This document shows positions 48,690 through 59,291 of a stretch of 64,000 nt of DNA, piece by piece (the first letter of the stretch is position 1; each line of letters opens with the position of its first letter). Below the pieces are notes generated by a model, which saw nothing but the letters and a program-made list of their open reading frames with translations, searched no databases and was not told the origin of the DNA. The translations under genes and the position numbers were made by a program. This DNA is from Lingula anatina (Eukaryota; Brachiopoda; Lingulata; Lingulida; Lingulidae), in the NCBI RefSeq assembly GCF_001039355.2, contig NW_019775635.1:422601-486600 (forward strand). The letters run 5' to 3'.

Positions 48690-49050
48690 CCTGGTAGAGG
48701 GTACCTTTATCCCAATGTGGCAGAGGGTACCCTTACTCCAATGTGGCAGAGGGTACATTTACTCCATTGTGGCAGAGGGTACCTTTATCCCAATGTGGCA
48801 GAGGGTACCTTTACCCCAATGTGGCAGAGGGTACCTTTATCCCAATGTGGCAGAGGGTACCTTTACTCCATTGTCACAGAGGGTACCCTTACTCCAATGT
48901 GACAGAGGGTACCTTTACCCCAATGTGGCAGAGGGTACCTTTACCCCAATGTGGCAGAGGGTACCTTTACCCCAATGTGGCAGAGGGTACATTTACTCCA
49001 TTGTGACAGAGGGCACATTTGCCCCAATGTGGCAGAGGGTACCTTTACCT
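48690..49050. repeat. 26-bp minisatellite upstream of the A/B pair
   Basis: About fourteen units of CAGAGGGTACCTTTACCCCA plus ATGTGG. The period is 26 bp, so three units restore frame, and all three plus-strand frames stay open. These frames are by-products of the repeat. Confidence 0.95.
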
Positions 49051-49125
49051 ATCTCACAGTCTGGGGGGGGGGGGGGGAGGGATCTCTCTTCTGAACATCA
49101 CCATGTTATGGGATAAATACGCAGA

Positions 49126-49615
49126 GGTAGCATTACAAATACCTGTCCAATTGCATGGCTTCTATTTCGTAAGCCCGGTGTAATGGGAGGTTAGAGGACC
49201 GATTTAAGCGTCAAAGCGGGAATTTGGATTTACGGTTTGATTGTGCGTATGCCATGCACGGAATTAACAAACGAGCGACGGGATGATGTAGCCTGCGGCA
49301 TTTGCGGTAAGCGTGCCAAGTTTTAGGCCGCTCCGATGCCCGGCAATATTTTATTTCGATTATTATATTTAAATTTGTGGAATCTTGTTTCACAAGATTA
49401 CTCTATTTTATTGTCTCTATGGAGGTATATGGGGACTTTACGACATTCGGCTTGAAGGCTTTAACCACTTGTTATAGTTTATTTGTGCATTGTTTTGGAT
49501 TAATGTGGCAGTCTAAGGTTGTTCTAGGTGGTTTTCAAGTTTATGCACCCGTTTTTAAAATCATTTAGTGATATTACGACAATCGTTTACTATCCAATCA
49601 AGGTGACACCCGAGC
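49126..49615. other. ~490-bp segment present only in the left block
   Basis: Homology between blocks breaks after GGGATAAATACGCA and resumes at CTTTAGAGTAATCGGTGCAC. The right block has only about 20 bp between these points. No ORF or terminal inverted repeat was recognised, so insertion and deletion cannot be told apart. Confidence 0.65.
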
Positions 49616-52600
49616 GTGCTTTAGAGTAATCGGTGCACGTCTGTTGGGCAACCCCTTATTCATAACTATGTTTATTTGTCACGTTAGTTCATATCTTATT
49701 TCTTATTTTGCACATGGTATTGCGGTGAACTACACAACACCATGTCCCTACTAAAATACAGGATACAAAATAGTGATCCCAGTAGAATGTAGTACGCCGA
49801 ATAATGCTTGTGTGCGTTCAAGGTTAATGTTGCGAGAGGGTGGCAGCGCATTATTAGACATGAATACCAATTAAGGGAAAGAACTTGCGTTTCACCGAAA
49901 AACACACCTAAAACAAAATATAGCACTGTCACATAACATGGTAATGTAGACAGCTAACGCTACACTCGATGTGTTATGTGAACTTACTTCTGCTTGTTTG
50001 CAAGACAGTTCCTCCCGACTTACTTCTATCTACAAACAAAGAAGGATCTCGAGGTCGTGCTGAACCCATCACTTTCAAGCATTTATTTAATATTCTTCGC
50101 ATTTGATCAGTAATCCTTTGATTACAAACATATGTTAAAATTAAACCTATGGCTTGTTATTTTATGAAGTATTATGACTATATGACAGTACTTGTACCTG
50201 TACGCCCGGGCCAGTTGTGCCTCTGCTTTCAGTCACCACGTGTAATAGACTTTACATGTAACAACCTGGTAACATATCTTCTAGTAACCGTGTAGAAGAC
50301 TTTAAATATAACAACTTGATAATACATCTTGAGGTAAACGCTTGATTCATGTGGAAAGGGGGTGGGACCACAAACATATAAAATAGAAGAACCCATTTTT
50401 TAATTGTCACCATAGAACATATACAGCTACATGTACAAAGGGACCAACTTTTTTTTAAATCTGACTTGATAATAGCAGGACGACTGACAGGGTCAAGCAA
50501 GCAGCAAGCGTTTGTTTTGATAAATATGCATGCTTTTTAGATTAATCACTGCCCGCCTATTTATAGCCGGAATTCCATTAAGTATATTCAAATGTATTTC
50601 CACATGCTTCACAACGAGGAATGATAACCGTGACTGCAATGTGGAACAGCGTCTATAACCAGCACGTACCGGTATTATAATGTAATGTTTTTAAATTGTA
50701 TAAATCACCTTTCTGTGTCTACATAATTACCCATGGCTTATTTGCCTGGGGTTAGGCGCAGAGGATGAGAATTTTAAGTGTGGGGTTAACCATTCAGTAA
50801 AAACTAGTTACGTGGAGATGGGGATGGGGAGATTCCCTTGCTCCCTCTCCTTCCCCCCCCCCCCCACCGTGGGGCAGGTGGGTAAGACCCCTTATTGAAT
50901 GATAATAGGTAATCATCCATTACCTAACTCCACCTGTGGTTCTTTGTGACAGAGTAGCGAAGTGATGTGCCTTGATTTTCCATTTTGATCTGCCGGGGTT
51001 GAAATATTCATCTCTGAACATTGTATGCAATTATTAATGGTGGTTTCCAAGGCAATACCCGGATGCTTTTGTCAATTCGTTAATATAAAGAACTTCATAT
51101 GAAGAATATGTCCTACTATTCAACCCACATGCGCTGCCTTAATTAAGGACAAACTGTAGAAATGATGTCGTACTGGTATTAATATTATTATGATCTTTAA
51201 ATATTTGAACATTTTCAATAACGCCGAAATTATTATTGTTCAGGTAGCAGTGCCCCAATGGCAATGTTTCAATGATTTTGTTGGCTTTGCCTGATAGACT
51301 GTTTGTGTGGCTATATTGATGTATTTAAATTGCTTTTAGCCAAAATTTTATGCTAAGGGGAAAAAACTTTACTTGCCTCCTGGGGGTGTGCGTGGGTGCT
51401 GGGGTCCCACACCTACGTGTGCGTGCGCTTGCAAATTGTGTCAGTATGTAAATATAATATGGCACATAAAGCCTGTACTTTTATTGTGGAAGACCTCTTG
51501 GATTTGATTTCAAAAGCCACCCTAACCCCCCCCCCACTCCTCCGAACATGGGTTCTTTCAGAGCGTTTTCTAGCACAACTCAACCGGCAGACCACTGATA
51601 GTTGGCACGAGTGAGGCGCTTGCAGCTTCAAAGTTTTTAAAAATTTTTAGTTTGGTGATGGTTAACATAATAACAGGACTGGATTTAAACCTCTTGCTGT
51701 TCTAATCTCTCCTAGCACCATTGTCTATCATACAGGAGCAGCTATCTTGTGGCAGGCACACTAACGCTCATGAAAATTCCCATTGCTATACACATGTATT
51801 TCTCATATATTCTTTCCTTTTTTCTGCTTTGCTTTTGCCCTTTTCTCCCCATCATCCAAATATCATTTTTTCGTTATTTTTTTTATGAAACTTCCCCCCT
51901 CATATATAAAGAGAGATTATCATTCTAGCAGCTTGGTTCCGGAAGCATGTATATATTCTTCTTACACTTAAATCCAACCTTGCATAGCAGTGGCAAATAA
52001 TTAAACCTTTGAGTTAGGTTGTTTGGTATTGGATGAAACCGCCAGTTGTGTTAGTAGCGACACAAGTACAACAAGCACATCTGGAAGGCATTGGCTTCAA
52101 ATTCAAACGTCTGAAAAAAAAAAAGAAGAAAACTGAACGATGCTTTTATTTTGCAAACTGATGTACACAAGCTGATCGATATATTTAACAGTCAATGAAA
52201 CTCGCTGAATACTATTTCATCGTTGGAACCAAACACTTGTCACTATAAGAAACCTACTGCAAGACCATGGAACGTCCACACTTATATAAAGGCAGAAAAG
52301 ACAAACCAGTGGGATGCAAACAAAATATATTTGATTGATAGGCAATGTTTCAGTGAAAATGCTTTAGCGAACATTGACGCAGGATTGTCTTTTCTGCTCG
52401 AAATGTGCAAGTGCTGCGTCTGAGATGACGGAAAACTAAAGGTTATGGACACAGCGTTACCAAAATTCAGTATTTAGTTTGAATAGAGGAATTGGAAAAG
52501 AATAAAGTGGTTAAAAACTAAGCTGTTGAAAGTCGAATGATATGTATCAGCTTCAACGGTGATGAATGATTTACCGTTTTAAATATTATTATGTTATTGA

Positions 52601-53091
52601 AAATAATAATTGAACATGAAAATGGTGTTCAGGAGATGAGCCACTGAAGGTAAGTAAACTTAATAGACAAATGAAAAGTCAACAATCCTGTAGCTTGATG
52701 AGACAAGATTGATGTCAGCCGTGTATCAAAGACCAGACATTATGTCTGCGCTACTACTGCCGTCAGGTGTCGAGCTACCAGCGTCGGGGAGATGAGCTCG
52801 AATACAGGAGAGATGTGTGCGGGTCTTTCATCTTACCCGTCAAAGCAAAACTCGATCACAGATTCAAAACTTCAAACAATTGTTTTCTCGGGCGCCTACC
52901 CTCAGCTCGGCTACCATTGTCAGCGGGAACTCAAAGCGGAAGGAATCACGTAATGTTACCAGAGCGGGTTTCCAGCAGCCGCAGACTTCGGGAGAATTTA
53001 AAATTGCAGTCACACCTGCCGTTTTCATTGTGCTGTATACCGGAGGTGAAAAAGGAAAAGCACATGTATTCTTGGACTGTAAAATTGCCAA

Positions 53092-53128
53092 GATGTGTGT
53101 AATAATCATTTACTTCCTGACATTTTCG
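53092..53128 (+). CDS. Possible signal-peptide first exon (weak)
   Basis: ATG at about 53092 in a reasonable context (GCCAAGATG) is followed by MCVIIIYFLTFS and then a consensus donor (GTAAGT). This is the shape of a first coding exon for a secreted protein. No matching downstream exon was recognised before the retrotransposon at 54086, so this could be chance. Confidence 0.2.
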
Positions 53129-54085
53129 AGTAAGTACAGTGAATAATATACAGTAAAATGAAGATTGGCTTGTTGATTACTGGTTTATGTATATATATTT
53201 TTCATATTTACATGTATGTTTATGTATTCAATAGCGCAATACATTTACTAGTACAAAGGTTTTTCTTAGCAGTTGGTCAACAGCATTTGTCTGAGGTTTT
53301 CATCTACCAGGGGAGCTCTAGCTGGAAGGGAGGGGGTCGCAAAAAAGTGTAGGTTTTAAGCTTTGAGAAAACAATCTCAAAGGCTCTGTACATGTGTGTA
53401 TATTTGTTGATTGTAAAAGATGAATATTGTTATTCTTATCAAGAGCTATGAGAAATTGTAAGGCACTGGTATTACCTCCAATTTTTGTACAGCTCCCTGC
53501 TCAGGGAGTAACTGCGTGATAAGGGTAATTTTTCCTGGAAAATGCCCTTAATTGTACAGATGTATTATTTAGGGTGATGTAATATTTACAATCCTCCTTA
53601 CCCGTTTCGCTTTGTTCCGAAAACAAAACGTGTTCATAAGTCTATATTTGTGTGCGATCATTTTATTTTATTTAATGATTGGTCCACAATGAAATACATG
53701 TTTTATAATAAGTTCTAGTTACAATAAGAGTGTAATTATGTCGAGAGGCAGACGGGCTCGTCGATCAGATATACATGCATTAGGTCGGTACAGAATGTCT
53801 GTGTGCTCCTTGATGTTTTAAAATATCAATAGGTACGTAAGGGCACCACATGTTTATCTTCATTGGTTTATTTATGGACTATTCTACACGTGAATTGTTT
53901 TACATACTGTCGAATATAAAGTGTATTTTGTCACATTTCTTACGCCAGTTCTGCTTCCCATATTGTGACCAAATCATCATACGTAAAATACCTATTGAAA
54001 ACTTTAGATTATTTTAAAGCCTTGGCGAAGGCAAATGCTACATTTATATAAAATATAACAAACAACTAATTAACCCTTTTTTTAA

Positions 54086-55681
54086 ACTAGACCAAAATAT
54101 GTCAATGTCACTTTACTCCAACCGCTGGCAGATAGCACATCTTCAGGCAATCTTCAAGTTCTGGCAAACAAAATCAATACCTTTGTTCATAGTGTCAGCC
54201 AAGACCTGTCACCTTTACAACCTGATGGAAATGCCCAGCAGAGTTGTATAGTACCTGACAAATCTGTTATCTGCACAGCGGATGTAGAAAAATTACTATC
54301 CAAAGTAAAGCTGTCTAAAGCTATAGGCCCAGACCAAATTCCAAATTGGATTCTCAGAGACTTTGCAGACTACTTGTCAAAACCACTTTGTGCAATTTTC
54401 AATAGCTCAGTAAGGGATGGTTGCATACCAAAAATTTGGAAATTTGCAGAGATAATACCCATTCCAAAAGTGAATCAGCCAAAGGTAATAGAGTCAGATC
54501 TTAGACCTATATCACTAACACCAGTTCTAAGTAAAATTTTGGAGTCTTTTGTTACAAAGTGGGTTACAGATGGTCTGCAAATTGATAGAGCACAGTTTGG
54601 TGGCATTCAGAATAGTTCAACTACTCACGCCTTAGTTGAAGTGACTCATAAATTACTAGAAGGACTTGAACCATCCCCCACAACAAAGTCTTATGCTCAG
54701 GTGTTATTTTTAGATTTTGCTAAAGCCTTCGACATGATTGATCACAATATCTTAATGAAAAAATTAGAAATTCAAGGGGCACCAGACTTCGTAAGACTTT
54801 GGATTTATTCCTTCCTTTGCGAACGGTTGCAACGAGTAAAATGCAGTAGCTTTAAATCTGATTGGGTTCAGCTAGTGGGGGGAGTGCCTCAGGGCACTAA
54901 ATTAGGTCCCATTCTTTTCCTTGCAATGATAAATGACCTGAAAACTTGTTGTTCAGACATTAAGTTTGTCGATGATACCTCCATTTACGAAATTTGCAAA
55001 TTTGGCAAAACACCGCATCTACCACAAGCAATAGACCAATTGGCTGACTGGGTCAAGCAAAACAAGATGAAACTTAATGTAAAGAAGACTAAATCGATGG
55101 ACATAAATTTTACCAAGAACTGTAATCTTACAATACCAACATTGGAAATAGATGGTGAACGTGTAGAAAAGGTCAAAAAGTTTAAGATACTTGGTGTTAT
55201 TTTAACCCCAGTCCTCAAGTGGGCTGAACACATCCAAATCATGTATGCTAAGGCATGTTTAAAGCTCTTGTATCTCAGACAGCTAAAGAGGGCAAAACAG
55301 GACATACAAGATTTATTAACTATTTACCAGTCTGTAATAAGATCAGTTTTAGAATATGCCTGTCCAGTATGGGGACCATTTCTGACTGCTGAGCAATCTG
55401 AATGTCTAGAGTCAGTTCAAAAGAGAACCTTAAGGATTATTTGCCCTGGTCTCAGTTATGATGATGCCTTAAAAGTTTGTAACATTGACACCCTAGACAA
55501 ACGTAGACATTTGCTGTATCAGAGGCTTTATACAAAATTTAAAAATTGTGAAAAGTTAGGACATTTATTGCCTGAAAGAAACACCCGCCCTTTACGAAAC
55601 AACACCAAATTCTTACAACCAAAAGTGAAGACGGAACGTTTTAAAAATTCCTTTATTAATTATTGCCTTTTTAACTTGTAG
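54086..55681 (+). CDS. Non-LTR retrotransposon reverse transcriptase (CR1/L2-like), 5'-truncated
   Basis: One frame is open from just after a stop at 54083-54085 to a TAG at 55679-55681, about 530 codons. Upstream of the first Met it reads KAIGPDQIPNWILRD, a usual prelude to this RT family. Palm motifs are in order: DLRPISLTPVLSKILE, AQFGGIQNSSTTHAL, VLFLDFAKAFDMIDHNIL, GGVPQGTKLGPILFLAMIND, and an active-site box reading FVDDTS. The thumb and C-terminal part carry KILGVILTPVLKWAEHI and EYACPVWGPFL. The endonuclease is missing, so it is a 5'-truncated insertion. The frame shows no internal stop. Val in FVDD is a permitted variation, but activity is untested. Confidence 0.85.
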   Translation, partial: TRPKYVNVTLLQPLADSTSSGNLQVLANKINTFVHSVSQDLSPLQPDGNAQQSCIVPDKSVICTADVEKLLSKVKLSKAIGPDQIPNWILRDFADYLSKPLCAIFNSSVRDGCIPKIWKFAEIIPIPKVNQPKVIESDLRPISLTPVLSKILESFVTKWVTDGLQIDRAQFGGIQNSSTTHALVEVTHKLLEGLEPSPTTKSYAQVLFLDFAKAFDMIDHNILMKKLEIQGAPDFVRLWIYSFLCERLQRVKCSSFKSDWVQLVGGVPQGTKLGPILFLAMINDLKTCCSDIKFVDDTSIYEICKFGKTPHLPQAIDQLADWVKQNKMKLNVKKTKSMDINFTKNCNLTIPTLEIDGERVEKVKKFKILGVILTPVLKWAEHIQIMYAKACLKLLYLRQLKRAKQDIQDLLTIYQSVIRSVLEYACPVWGPFLTAEQSECLESVQKRTLRIICPGLSYDDALKVCNIDTLDKRRHLLYQRLYTKFKNCEKLGHLLPERNTRPLRNNTKFLQPKVKTERFKNSFINYCLFNL

Positions 55682-55830
55682 TAATTTATGGATGCCTTTT
55701 TAATTTGTAGTGTTTTAAGAATAATTTATTGTTTTATAATTTAAAGTTTATTGTCAATTTCTTTTAAACATTCTTTGTACAACTTCAAACTTAGGGTTGC
55801 AACTTTATCTAATAAATTATTATTATTATA
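55682..55830 (+). other. 3' end of the retrotransposon
   Basis: Short AT-rich 3' region ending in TAATAAATTATTATTATTAT, a simple-repeat tail of the kind left by non-LTR elements. The exact end and target duplication could not be fixed. Confidence 0.5.
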
Positions 55831-55986
55831 ATCATTATATAATATGCGACCTCAATTACCTGATCTTACTGGCTGGCAAGTAGACCCTATACTTAACTTT
55901 TCAATCTGTGTTGTATACATATTTGTTTTTGATAATCTAAGTTCGATCACAGCAAAAGCAAAAACGAATTACGTCCATGATATGCT

Positions 55987-55987
55987 N
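55987..55987. other. Single N, contig join at satellite edge
   Basis: It precedes the first satellite unit of the right block, as 45645 does for the left block. Confidence 0.75.
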
Positions 55988-56060
55988 CAACTCCCAATAT
56001 ATTTAGGTGCCCCATTACAGGTGCTCTCTTGCTCAGCTCCCACTATCTATAAGTGTCCCG
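55988..56060. repeat. 46-bp satellite array 3' of methyltransferase copy C (about 1.5 units)
   Basis: The same unit as at 45646-45900 but shorter; it probably collapsed or was cut at the contig join. Confidence 0.9.
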
Positions 56061-56211
56061 GTCCAAACATAAGTTGTGCTCAGCGTTGCTTTGAATACGC
56101 TTCAATTTGCAGTGGTGATGACAGGCAGCAGTAAAATAAACATAATAATTTTGCCGAAAATTGTCCACGCAGCCCATGGGGAGAAATGAATGATTTCTAG
56201 GTGCACCGCCA

Positions 56212-57045
56212 TCATAACCCGGTCTTCTTCGTCGCCACGGCAATGATGCAGCCGCTGTAGTCGGACTCGCGCTCCAGCACATTGTCTGGGCGCCTGATCC
56301 TGTGCCACGACTCCACCTCCAGTCCAGCCTCCGTCAGCGCTTCTCTGAATCTGGTCTCTTGCAGCGACAGCACAGCCCAGTTCACATCTCCGACCCGGTA
56401 AAACGATTCCTCCACACTGGCAACCTGAATGAAATGCCCTCCCTCTTTCAGCATCGATACCACGTTTTTCAGAGCTTGTAGATAGTCTTTTTCATTCGTG
56501 CACGCAACTTCCAAGCAGAAGCTGCTGGTTATGGCACCGAAAGGGGCCGTGGTGACGTAGTTAAGGGGGTGATTGTTTCGAACGTCACAGTGGTAAATAG
56601 CTTTTACTTTGCCTCGCAGTTCATCTTGCAGCACCTCCCAGTGGGCGCCTTTCCCTCCACTCCCAACTCCAGTCGCTGATTTTTTCCTTCTTCCACCATT
56701 TTTCAAGAACCTCGCGGTTGTGTGCGGAGAAATCAGACAGGTATATCTCCTCAAAGTATTTCGAGATACTTATAAGGTTGAAAATCGAAGGTCCAGTGCC
56801 CACGTCAAGAAGTCTCCGTCCTTTGATCTTCTCCGCACTATAGAGGTCGTGGTAGTAGTCCAAGGCTCCGGTTATCTCTGAGGCTGCGGGTCCACCTGTC
56901 ACAAAGTCGCTATAAAGGGTATTCAGGTATGCCTTAGGCTGGAACAGGCCACCGTAGTCCTCTCCGGAGTATACTTTCTTCTTAGACCCGCTTTTGCCAT
57001 TGTCTGTTGTCTCTTCTTCAAATGATGTCCCTTGTGTCCTGCCAT
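56212..57045 (-). pseudogene. NNMT/PNMT-family methyltransferase, copy C (frameshifted)
   Basis: Near-identical to copy A, with the same single-base loss near the start and the same 26-nt deletion (about 56659). A and C are therefore the corresponding members of the two blocks. Motif I (LLDVGTGPSIF) and the C-terminal half (FCLEVACTNEKDYLQAL) remain readable in separate frames. A few substitutions distinguish it from A, for example ELRGK against EMRGK. Confidence 0.8.
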
Positions 57046-57357
57046 CAGGACTGATGTCTTAAATCTACGCACATAAGATTTTGAAATGCCTTAGTTAGTA
57101 TATAAAAAGTATTGTGGGGTATAAGAAAACGAATGTTTAACAACTTGTCTTGCACGAAGAAATGATTAGCACTTATTTAACGGCTACACTGAATTTCGCA
57201 GTGATTCCTTGTGGTGTGATACGGGTAATTGTGACACTTCATACTTATGCATTGTTCGTAATTAACATTAAATAGTTGATCGTGGGGTTTTGTGTACCAT
57301 TTTTATACAAAACACATTTATTTCCAACAGCAGCTGAATATGATCCCCATTACAGGA

Positions 57358-57582
57358 GCTCTTTTGCTCATCTCCCACTATATTTAAGTGCCCCTTAACA
57401 GGTGCTCTCTTGCTCAACTCCCACTACATTTAATTGTCCCATTACAGTTGCTCTTTTGCTCAACACCCACTATATTTAAGTGCCCCTTGACAGGTGCTCT
57501 CTTGCCCAACTCCAACTATATTTAAGTGTCCCATTACAGGTGCTCTCTAGCTCAACTCCCAATATATTTAAGTGCCCCGGTC
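57358..57582. repeat. 46-bp satellite array 3' of methyltransferase copy D
   Basis: About five degenerate units of the 46-bp repeat, more diverged than the copy-A array. Confidence 0.92.
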
Positions 57583-57740
57583 TAAACATAAAGTTGTGCT
57601 CAGCGTTGCTTTGAATACCCTTCAACTGGCAGTGGTGATGACAGGTAGCAGTAAAAAAAAAACAAAATACATAAGAATTTTGCCGAAAATTGTCCACGCA
57701 GCCCATGGGGAGAAATGAATGACATCTAATTGCACCGCCA

Positions 57741-58601
57741 TCATAACCCGGTCTTCTTCGTCGCCACGGCAATGATGCAGCCGCTGTAGTCGGACTCGCG
57801 CTCCAGCACATTGTCTGGGCGCCTGATCCTGTGCCACGACTCCAACTCCAGTCCGGCCTCCGTCAGCGCTTCTCTGAATCTGGTCTCTTGCAGCGCCAGC
57901 ACAGACCAGTTCACATCTCCGACCCGGTAAAACGATTCCTCTACACTGGCAACCTGAATGAAGTGCCCTCCCTCTTTCAGCATCGATAACACGTTTTTCA
58001 GAGCTTGTAGATAGTCTTTTTCATTCGTGCACGCAACTTCCAAGCAAAAGCTGCTGGTTATGGCATCGAAAGGGGCCGTGGTGACGTAGTTAAGGGGGTG
58101 ATTATTTCGAACGTCACAGTGGTATATAGCTTTTACTTTGCCTCGCAGTTCATCTTGCAGCACCTCCCAGTGGGCGCCTTTCCCTCCTAACTGTGCCACG
58201 TACCGAAAGAATGGCTTCCAACTCCAGTCGCCGATTTTTTCCTTCTTCCACCATTTTTCAAGAACCTCGCGGTTGTGTGCGGAGAAATCAGACAGGTATA
58301 TTTCCTCAAAGTATTTCGAGATACTGATCAGGTTGAAAATCGAAGGTCCAGTGCCCACGTCAAGAAGTCTCTGACCTTTGATCTTCCCTGCACTATAGAG
58401 GTCGTGGTAGTAGTCCAAGGCTCCGGTTATCTCTGAGGCTGTGGGTCCACCTGTCACAAAGTCGCTATAAAGGGTATTCAGGTATGCCTTAGGCTGGAAC
58501 AGACCACCGTAGTCTTCTCCGGAGTATAATTTCTTCTTATACCCGCTTTCGCCATTGCCCGTTGTCTCTTCTTCCATTAATGTCCCCGTGTGTCCTGCCA
58601 T
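57741..58601 (-). CDS. NNMT/PNMT/INMT-family SAM-dependent methyltransferase, copy D (intact)
   Basis: Transfers a methyl group from S-adenosylmethionine to a small amine acceptor; the family includes nicotinamide, indolethylamine and phenylethanolamine N-methyltransferases, which are cytosolic. The frame is intronless and complete: 286 residues from Met 58601 (MAGHTGTLMEEETT) to the stop at 57741. An in-frame upstream Met at 58658 would add 19 residues; I prefer 58601 because it is also the aligned start in copies A-C. Residues about 30-50 (YLNTLYSDF) match the family N-terminal Y-x-x-x-F region. Motif I is LLDVGTGPSIFNLIS and post-I is EIYLSDFSAHNREVLEKW. WSWKPFFRYVAQLGGKG occupies the segment deleted in A-C. 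CDVRNNHPL and FCLEVACTNEKDYLQALKNV match later family motifs. Substrate cannot be deduced. Confidence 0.9.
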   Translation of the reverse strand: MAGHTGTLMEEETTGNGESGYKKKLYSGEDYGGLFQPKAYLNTLYSDFVTGGPTASEITGALDYYHDLYSAGKIKGQRLLDVGTGPSIFNLISISKYFEEIYLSDFSAHNREVLEKWWKKEKIGDWSWKPFFRYVAQLGGKGAHWEVLQDELRGKVKAIYHCDVRNNHPLNYVTTAPFDAITSSFCLEVACTNEKDYLQALKNVLSMLKEGGHFIQVASVEESFYRVGDVNWSVLALQETRFREALTEAGLELESWHRIRRPDNVLERESDYSGCIIAVATKKTGL

Positions 58602-58936
58602 CAGGAATAATGTCTTAAATCTACGCACACAAGTGTCTTGTAGTGTGTGGTCTAGCAAAGAGCTTTAATCTGAGACAGTTGAGCGTTGTCTCTATATCAT
58701 CAAAAATTCATTTGGATGCTGGATTGTATTAACCAATCCTTTAAAGAGAAAATGCAACACACAAATGCTATATTTTTTGTTCAAATTTCAAGATGAATTT
58801 GGATAAGTCTAGTGCACCTATTCCTGCCCTCTACCAGGACTGCCGATTAATTTTCTGCACTTTATTTACAGCTGAGGTTTGTGTCATGAATAAGAGAAAT
58901 ATCTGAGAACATCTCGTGAAAAATCAACCTTTGACC

Positions 58937-59291
58937 CTGGTAGAGGGTACCTTTATCCCAATGTGGCAGAGGGTACCTTTACCCCAAATGTGGCAGAGGG
59001 TACCCTTACTCTAATGTGACAGAGGGCACATTTACCCCAATGTGGCAGAGGGTACTTTACTCCAATGTGGCAGAGGGCACATTTACCCCAATGTGGCAGA
59101 GGGTACCTTTACCCCAATGTGGCAGAGGGTACCTTTACCCCATTGTGGCAGAGGGTACTTTACTCCAATGTGGCAGAGGGTACTTTACTCCAATGTGGCA
59201 GAGGGCACATTTACCCCAATGTGGCAGAGGGTACTTTACTCCAATGTGACAGAAGGTACATTTACCCCAATGTGGCAGAGGGTACCTTTAC
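58937..59291. repeat. 26-bp minisatellite upstream of the C/D pair
   Basis: The same CAGAGGGTACCTTTACCCCA-type unit as at 48690, with some units shortened to GAGGGTACTTTACTCCAATG. The array differs in unit order from the left block. Confidence 0.95.

Larger units (their letters stand above)
45646..52293. repeat. Large duplicated block, left copy
   Basis: It is homologous in order and orientation to 55988-64000: satellite, methyltransferase A, satellite, methyltransferase B, 26-bp minisatellite, then a long non-coding stretch. The right copy reaches the window edge, so the true end of homology past 52293 is unknown. Differences are a ~490-bp segment present only here (about 49126-49615) and a ~1.9-kb transposon present only in the right copy. 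Confidence 0.85.
49051..54085. other. Non-coding part of the left block and unique spacer
   Basis: No recognised gene apart from a weak candidate first exon at 53092-53128. 49126-49615 is a segment absent from the right block. 50828-50868 is a poly-C stretch in a region nearly identical to 60610-60650. From about 52300 to 54085 I see only unique AT-rich sequence. Confidence 0.55.

Noticed and set aside
48670..49116. Plus-strand repetitive ORFs of 60-150 codons
   Set aside because: Generated by the 26-bp minisatellite, which is open in three frames. There is no start context, homology or partner exon.
52767..53146. Overlapping plus-strand ORFs of about 110 codons
   Set aside because: Neither frame shows homology. 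Only a 12-residue hydrophobic start with a donor site at the end seemed worth listing, at low confidence.
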